From Prevotella sp. BV3P1 (GTDB lineage Bacteria; Bacteroidota; Bacteroidia; Bacteroidales; Bacteroidaceae), in NCBI RefSeq assembly GCF_000479005.1, contig NZ_AWXC01000003.1:1-39035 (forward strand): a stretch of 39,035 bases of DNA, given 5' to 3'. The position numbers and the translations under genes were made by a program. Of this stretch, positions 35,023-39,035 are shown in pieces. Below the pieces are notes generated by a model. It made no database searches. It was not told the DNA's origin and was given only the letters and a program-made list of their open reading frames with translations. The first letter of the stretch is position 1, and every line of letters begins with the position of its first letter.

Positions 35023-36288
35023 TTACTGTTCAAATTCTGATTTTAATACCCGAATCAGGTGATCGACTGTTTCTTCCTCCAAGTCGGCTTTCTCGATCAA
35101 CATTTCACGAGGTGCGTTCAACACCTGTTTAGCCGTATCAAGACCGATGCCCTTGATAGCGTCGATAATCCATTGATCGATTTCGTCATCAAACTCTTCC
35201 AAGTAGATGTCTTCGTCAGCGTCGGCATCTGAAACTTCACGGAACACGTCGATGGTAAATTCTGTCAGCATGGAAGCCAACTTGATGTTCAGTCCTCCCC
35301 GACCAATGGCCAAGCTCACCTCTTCGGGTTGCAGGTAAACTTCGGCCTTGCGGTTTTCCTCATCCAGGTTAATGCTGCTGATGCGAGCGGGGCTCAACGC
35401 ACGCTGAATGAACAATTTGATGTTTGATGTGTAATTGATCACGTCGATATTCTCGTTGCACAACTCGCGTACGATGCCGTGAACACGACTGCCTTTCACA
35501 CCAACGCAGGCACCTACCGGGTCAATGCGGTCGTCGTAGCTCTCTACAGCCACCTTCGCACGCTCGCCCGGCATGCGGGCAATCTTCTTGATAGAGATGA
35601 GTCCGTCGTTAATCTCAGGCACCTCGGCCTCCAACAGTCGTTCCAGAAATACTGGACTGGTACGCGAGAGGATAATCTTAGGATTGTTGTTCTCGTTGTC
35701 CACCCGCAGGATGACGGCGCGAATGGTCTCGCCCTTGCGGTATTGGTCGGCCGGAATCTGCTCTGACTTGGGCAGTATCAGCTCGTTGTTCTCATCGTCA
35801 ACCAACAGCACCTCGCGCTTCCATATCTGGTAAACCTCGCCGGAAATAACTTGTCCCACACGATCCTTATACTTATTGTACAACGAGTCGTGTTCCAGCT
35901 CCAGCACTTTTGAAGCCAATGTCTGACGAAGGTTCAAGATGGCACGGCGGCCAAACTTGGCGAAGTCGATCTGTTCAGAAACCTCTTCACCCACCTCGTA
36001 ATCGTCTTCAATCTCGCGAGCCTCTTTCAGCGATATCTCCTTATTTTCATCAGCCACCTCACCATCGGGTACGACGATGCGGTTGCGGTATATTTCGAAG
36101 TCACCTTTGTCAGGATTTACGATAACGTCAAAATTCTCATCGCTACCATAAATCTTGGCGAGCACGTTGCGAAAACTTTCCTCCAACACGCTTACCAATG
36201 TGGCACGGTCGATGTTTTTCGTGTCTTTAAATTCACGAAAGGTGTCAATCATGCTGATGGTTTCTTCTACATTCTTTCTTGCTGCCAT
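35023..36288 (-). CDS. nusA: transcription termination/antitermination protein NusA
   Basis: 421 aa. The N-terminal RNA-polymerase-binding domain (about 1-130) precedes an S1 domain (VGQVISGEVYQIWKREVLLV), and two KH domains follow (RAKVAVESYDDRIDPVGACVGVKGSRVHGI region; VSLAIGRGGLNIKLASML). A short C-terminal helix-hairpin-like stretch (IDAIKGIGLDTAKQVLNAPRE) closes the protein. Longer acidic repeats found in proteobacterial NusA are absent. It controls pausing and termination. Second in the rimP-nusA-infB operon. Confidence 0.96.
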   Translation of the reverse strand: MAARKNVEETISMIDTFREFKDTKNIDRATLVSVLEESFRNVLAKIYGSDENFDVIVNPDKGDFEIYRNRIVVPDGEVADENKEISLKEAREIEDDYEVGEEVSEQIDFAKFGRRAILNLRQTLASKVLELEHDSLYNKYKDRVGQVISGEVYQIWKREVLLVDDENNELILPKSEQIPADQYRKGETIRAVILRVDNENNNPKIILSRTSPVFLERLLEAEVPEINDGLISIKKIARMPGERAKVAVESYDDRIDPVGACVGVKGSRVHGIVRELCNENIDVINYTSNIKLFIQRALSPARISSINLDEENRKAEVYLQPEEVSLAIGRGGLNIKLASMLTEFTIDVFREVSDADADEDIYLEEFDDEIDQWIIDAIKGIGLDTAKQVLNAPREMLIEKADLEEETVDHLIRVLKSEFEQ

Positions 36289-36338
36289 AGCGTTATATGT
36301 TATATATTAGTTTCATTCAATGATCAGTTTCCGCCTCA

Positions 36339-36806
36339 TTATTTAAAGCTGATGAGGTACTTGGTATACTTTACCTTGTCCATCTGAAAAGTATGGTCTA
36401 CGGGTTGTAGCTGAGGGCGCTTCTTACCTTCCACCTTCACCTTCTCGTCAACGGTCACAACAAAGTCGTTCCCATCTACCGATTTCAATACACCTCGATA
36501 TTTCAGTCCGTCGCCATCCAGCACCTCGACCTCTTTTCCTATGAAATTAATGTACTGCTGTGGTACCTTGAAAGGTTGACCCAATCCGGCCGAGCCTACT
36601 TCCAACTCATAGTCTTCATCGTCACGGTTCAGTCGGTCTTCAATGTACCGACTCAGTTCCACACAGTCTTCAATCCATACGCCGTCTGCATGGTCGATTT
36701 CGACAACAATCTTGTCGTCTTTACTGACCTCAACATCCACCAAGAAATAGTCTTTGTCCTGAAGCCAATCTTCAACCAATCCTTTTACGACACTTTTATC
36801 AATCAT
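36339..36806 (-). CDS. rimP: ribosome maturation factor RimP
   Basis: 155 aa, normal length. It helps 30S subunit maturation. The N-terminal domain contains DYFLVDVEVSKDDKIVVEID with the second-strand WIEDCVELSRYIEDRL, and YELEVGSAGLGQPF corresponds to the conserved 'EVSSPGL.RPL' motif, here as EVGSAGLGQPF. The C-terminal Sm-like domain (GKEVEVLDGDGLKYRGVLKSV, FVVTVDEKVKVEGKK) follows. First gene of rimP-nusA-infB, 50 nt before nusA. Confidence 0.94.
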   Translation of the reverse strand: MIDKSVVKGLVEDWLQDKDYFLVDVEVSKDDKIVVEIDHADGVWIEDCVELSRYIEDRLNRDDEDYELEVGSAGLGQPFKVPQQYINFIGKEVEVLDGDGLKYRGVLKSVDGNDFVVTVDEKVKVEGKKRPQLQPVDHTFQMDKVKYTKYLISFK

Positions 36807-36888
36807 ATATATTTAATTAGTACTATATATTCTTTCCACTCGTTCCAAGCATCTTGCAAGCAGCGATGCCAGCCGTATTCAAAATAAA

Positions 36889-36916
36889 ATGAGGAGCTTT
36901 CTGCGAAGCCCCTCAT
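36889..36916 (-). terminator. terminator-like hairpin in the rimP leader
   Basis: ATGAGGAGCTT (36889-36899) pairs with AAGCCCCTCAT (36906-36916) with one A/C mismatch and a 6-nt loop. On the minus strand the stem is followed by TTTTATTTTG. It lies downstream of the predicted rimP start site and about 80 nt before the rimP ATG, so it may attenuate the operon. Confidence 0.65.
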
Positions 36917-36930
36917 TCCACTGAACGGTG

Positions 36931-36962
36931 CAAAGATAGGTTTTTTCAACGAAATATCCAAA
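36931..36962 (-). promoter_or_regulatory. promoter for rimP-nusA-infB
   Basis: On the minus strand TTTG (36962-36959), 20-nt spacer, TATCTTTG (36938-36931): both boxes match. The start site would be near 36925, leaving about 118 nt of leader. Confidence 0.7.
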
Positions 36963-37190
36963 TAAAACGATGATTATTCACGAAATTTTCATATCACAAT
37001 AATGCGCTACGACAAGGCGTCGCACCAAAGTGACGGCTCATCGCAACCATCCACGCGCATTGAATGAACTTTGAAAATGAGCGATGAAGTAAATTATTTT
37101 TATCAAAAAAAGCCTTTAAAACGGCACTTGTCAACTTGCAATCTGGAAAAAATCAATAGGCCTGCGAGGAGCATCAAGGCAATGGTTGGT

Positions 37191-37322
37191 CAAGAAAATG
37201 CTGGTTTTGCGGATAGAGCATTGACTTTACATCCTTAAAAGCATCACTTTGATGCGTTAGAAACATGACTTTGACGGGTAAACTCATGCGCATTTCACGA
37301 CAAAAACCATGTTTTTGGCCGA
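37191..37322. repeat. phased 22-bp repeat array, copy C
   Basis: Six abutting 22-nt units start at 37191, 37213, 37235, 37257, 37279 and 37301. A CATG/CATC/CATT core around unit position 8-10 and TTT near 13-15 recur (for example AAACATGACTTTGACGGG). Unit-to-unit identity is modest; the fixed register is the main evidence. Confidence 0.6.
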
Positions 37323-37404
37323 AAAAAGCACGAAAATACAGAGGCCACACAGGACATACAAGCGCAAGTAATTAAATATCAAACACATATAAACTTCGCT
37401 CATT

Positions 37405-37462
37405 TTGAGCGTATTTTCACCAAAGGCAAGGCTGGTTGTAAATACGTCAAATATGAAGAGGC
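37405..37462 (+). repeat. palindromic intergenic element, copy 3
   Basis: Arms TTGAGCGTATTT (37405-37416) and AAATACGTCAA (37440-37450), one base shorter on the right. The GGTTGTAAATACG and ATGAAGAGGC pieces are shared with copy 2 at 15579. Confidence 0.65.
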
Positions 37463-37570
37463 TATCTGTTAAATATTTTCCAAGTGCATTAACAGCATGA
37501 TTTCATTTCCACCAACACGCAACGAACACGGCACAATGAAAACGCAGCAACTAATTTGCACAAAAGATTG

Positions 37571-37601
37571 TTGACATTACCGTATATTTATTGTATTTTT
37601 G
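37571..37601 (+). promoter_or_regulatory. promoter for the epimerase/zinc-finger gene
   Basis: TTG (37571-37573), 20-nt spacer, TATTTTTG (37594-37601), placing transcription start about 20 nt before the ATG at 37629. Confidence 0.6.
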
Positions 37602-37628
37602 CAAGAAGTGTTGAACAACCTAATCTGG

Positions 37629-39035
37629 ATGAGAATGATGCAAAAGAAGACGATTTTCCTCACAGGTGCCACCGGACACATGGGGTCGGAGGGCTTGAAA
37701 CAGCTATTGAAACGGCATGACGAGTTTGACATTCGCTTGCTGGTTTTGCCCACCGAGAACGACCGTAAGGCCATTGCGCCCTACGCTTCGCTGCCGGGTG
37801 TGGAAGTGATTTATGGCGATTTGACGCATTACGATGACGTGCTGCGAGGGGTGACGAATGCCGATTATGTGCTGCACGTGGGCGGAATGGTGTCGCCGGC
37901 AGCCGATTATTTTCCGCAAAAGACCATGCAGGTCAACGTGGGGGCAGTGAAAAACATCATCAGAGCTATCAAGGCACAGCCCAATCCCGACCGGGTACAT
38001 CTGGTATACATCGGAACGGTGGCGCAAACGGGCGACCGCAACGATCCTATTCACTGGGGACGCGTGGGCGACCCCATCAAGATTAGCGTCTATGACATCT
38101 ACGCTTTGTCGAAAGCCTTGGCCGAAAGAGAGGTCATCGAGTCGGGACTCAAGCATTGGGTGTCGCTCCGACAAACGGGCATCTTATACCCCTCCATTCT
38201 CAACACATTAGATCCCATCATGTTTCACCAACCCCTGAACGGCGTATTGGAATGGGTGACAGCCAAGGATTCGGGCGTACTGCTGTCGCATGTGTGCAAT
38301 CAAGACCTGCCCGATGACTTCTGGTGCCGCATCTACAATATTGGCGGAGGAGCGGAGTATCGCACCGTTAACTGGGCGTTTATGCAATACACCTTCACGG
38401 CTTTGAACTTAGGAAAACTCAAAGACCTCACTGAACCCAACTGGTTTGTGCTGCGCAACTTCCACGGACAGTGGTACACCGATTCTGATATCCTTGAATC
38501 GTACCTGCATTTTAGAAGTGGAAAGATAGACCAATTCATTCAAGAAATGGCTGATAAAGCTCCGTTGAAGATGAAATTAGGGGGCTTTGTCCCTTCCAGT
38601 CTCATCAAACATCTGGTGTTGAAGCCCACCGCCAAAAAGCCCTTGGGACCGTTATATTGGACGAAGCACAACATTGAACCTCGCATTACGGCTTTCTATG
38701 GCAGCATGGACGCATGGAGGGACATTCCGGGTTGGGACGAGTTTAAACTGTATCACCCATCGCCTCAGCCCGTGATGTTGGAGCATGGATATGACGAGTC
38801 GAAACCAAAAGAAGAACTGGACATAGAAGATATGCAGCAAGCGGCTGCATTCAGGGGCGGAAAGTGCCTGTCCAACCAGATGGTGCGCGGTGACCTGTCC
38901 ACCAAGTTGGAATGGCAATGCGCTTTTGGACATCGTTTCAAAGCTTCTCCCCGACTGGTTCTATTAGGTGGTCACTGGTGCCCCGAGTGCTTCCCCATGC
39001 CGTGGAATTACGATGAAGAAGCCAGGCGAAATCCT
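37629..39035 (+). CDS. NAD-dependent epimerase-like protein with C-terminal zinc-finger-like region (partial at 3' end)
   Basis: 469 codons visible, open at the window end. The first 290 or so residues are an extended short-chain dehydrogenase: FLTGATGHMGSEGL (GxxGxxG nucleotide loop), VIYGDLTHYDDVLRGV, ADYVLHVGGMVSP, the catalytic YALSK (YxxxK) and RQTGILYPS. A helical stretch with WFVLRNFHGQWYTDSD follows. Near the end WQCAFGHRF...GGHWCPEC gives Cys431, His435, Cys451 and Cys454 in the spacing of a treble-clef zinc finger, with Cys413 before it. Such tails are not part of ordinary epimerases. Start is ATG 37629; ATGs at 37635 and 37638 are close alternatives. Substrate unknown. Confidence 0.8.
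   Translation, partial: MRMMQKKTIFLTGATGHMGSEGLKQLLKRHDEFDIRLLVLPTENDRKAIAPYASLPGVEVIYGDLTHYDDVLRGVTNADYVLHVGGMVSPAADYFPQKTMQVNVGAVKNIIRAIKAQPNPDRVHLVYIGTVAQTGDRNDPIHWGRVGDPIKISVYDIYALSKALAEREVIESGLKHWVSLRQTGILYPSILNTLDPIMFHQPLNGVLEWVTAKDSGVLLSHVCNQDLPDDFWCRIYNIGGGAEYRTVNWAFMQYTFTALNLGKLKDLTEPNWFVLRNFHGQWYTDSDILESYLHFRSGKIDQFIQEMADKAPLKMKLGGFVPSSLIKHLVLKPTAKKPLGPLYWTKHNIEPRITAFYGSMDAWRDIPGWDEFKLYHPSPQPVMLEHGYDESKPKEELDIEDMQQAAAFRGGKCLSNQMVRGDLSTKLEWQCAFGHRFKASPRLVLLGGHWCPECFPMPWNYDEEARRNP

Larger units (their letters stand above)
36963..37570. other. intergenic region between divergent rimP and the epimerase gene
   Basis: About 600 nt with no supported gene on either strand. Contents: the 22-bp repeat array C, the palindromic element copy 3, and unassigned AT-rich sequence at 36963-37190 and 37463-37570. 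Confidence 0.6.

Overview
The window reads as a chromosomal segment of a Prevotella-like member of the Bacteroidota. The pointers are a SusC/SusD outer-membrane pair, a second TonB-type barrel, a NigD-like lipoprotein, Bacteroidota promoters (TTTG, 19-20 nt spacer, TAnnTTTG), weak Shine-Dalgarno use, a sufBCDS iron-sulfur cluster set, and intergenic tracts of short degenerate repeats. There is no tRNA, rRNA, CRISPR array, transposase, integrase or phage gene. Most of it is core chromosome with a small accessory part around 11.4-15.4 kb and 18.5-24.1 kb.

Layout. 0-5 kb: tail of an unknown gene, kbl (threonine/glycine metabolism), then on the minus strand a secreted DUF1080 protein, radC and a membrane family-2 glycosyltransferase. 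5.1-6.1 kb: divergent efp and rpmH (L34). 6.4-11.2 kb: a compact plus-strand operon of a membrane-anchored PASTA protein, an RluD-type pseudouridine synthase, ddl, a PlsC-like acyltransferase and a NigD-like lipoprotein, driven by a duplicated promoter block. 11.4-13.5 kb: an orphan TonB-type outer-membrane barrel on the minus strand. 14.5-15.4 kb: a secreted carbohydrate-binding-like gene broken by an in-frame TGA. 15.8-18.2 kb: pta-ackA. 18.5-24.1 kb: a susC-susD-lipoprotein operon. 24.7-26.4 kb: a WYL-type regulator and rnhB. 26.5-31.8 kb: a small membrane protein, then sufS, sufD, sufC and sufB. 32-36.8 kb: rimP-nusA-infB. 37.6 kb to the end: an NAD-dependent epimerase-like protein running into a treble-clef zinc-finger-like tail and off the window.

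The least explained content is non-coding. Four repeat classes recur between genes: (i) phased 22-bp units at three loci; (ii) 8-bp RAGTTnnn arrays, always just upstream of minus-strand start codons and twice arranged as facing inverted halves; (iii) a palindromic element with CTTGGCGTATTT-like arms, three copies; (iv) 7-bp GAATTAT arrays joined to a TCCGAGTTG module. With the promoter duplication at 6.2-6.4 kb, a terminator-like hairpin in the rimP leader and the epimerase/zinc-finger fusion at the right end, these are the items most worth following. All functional names rest on motif recognition by eye; no database search was run.
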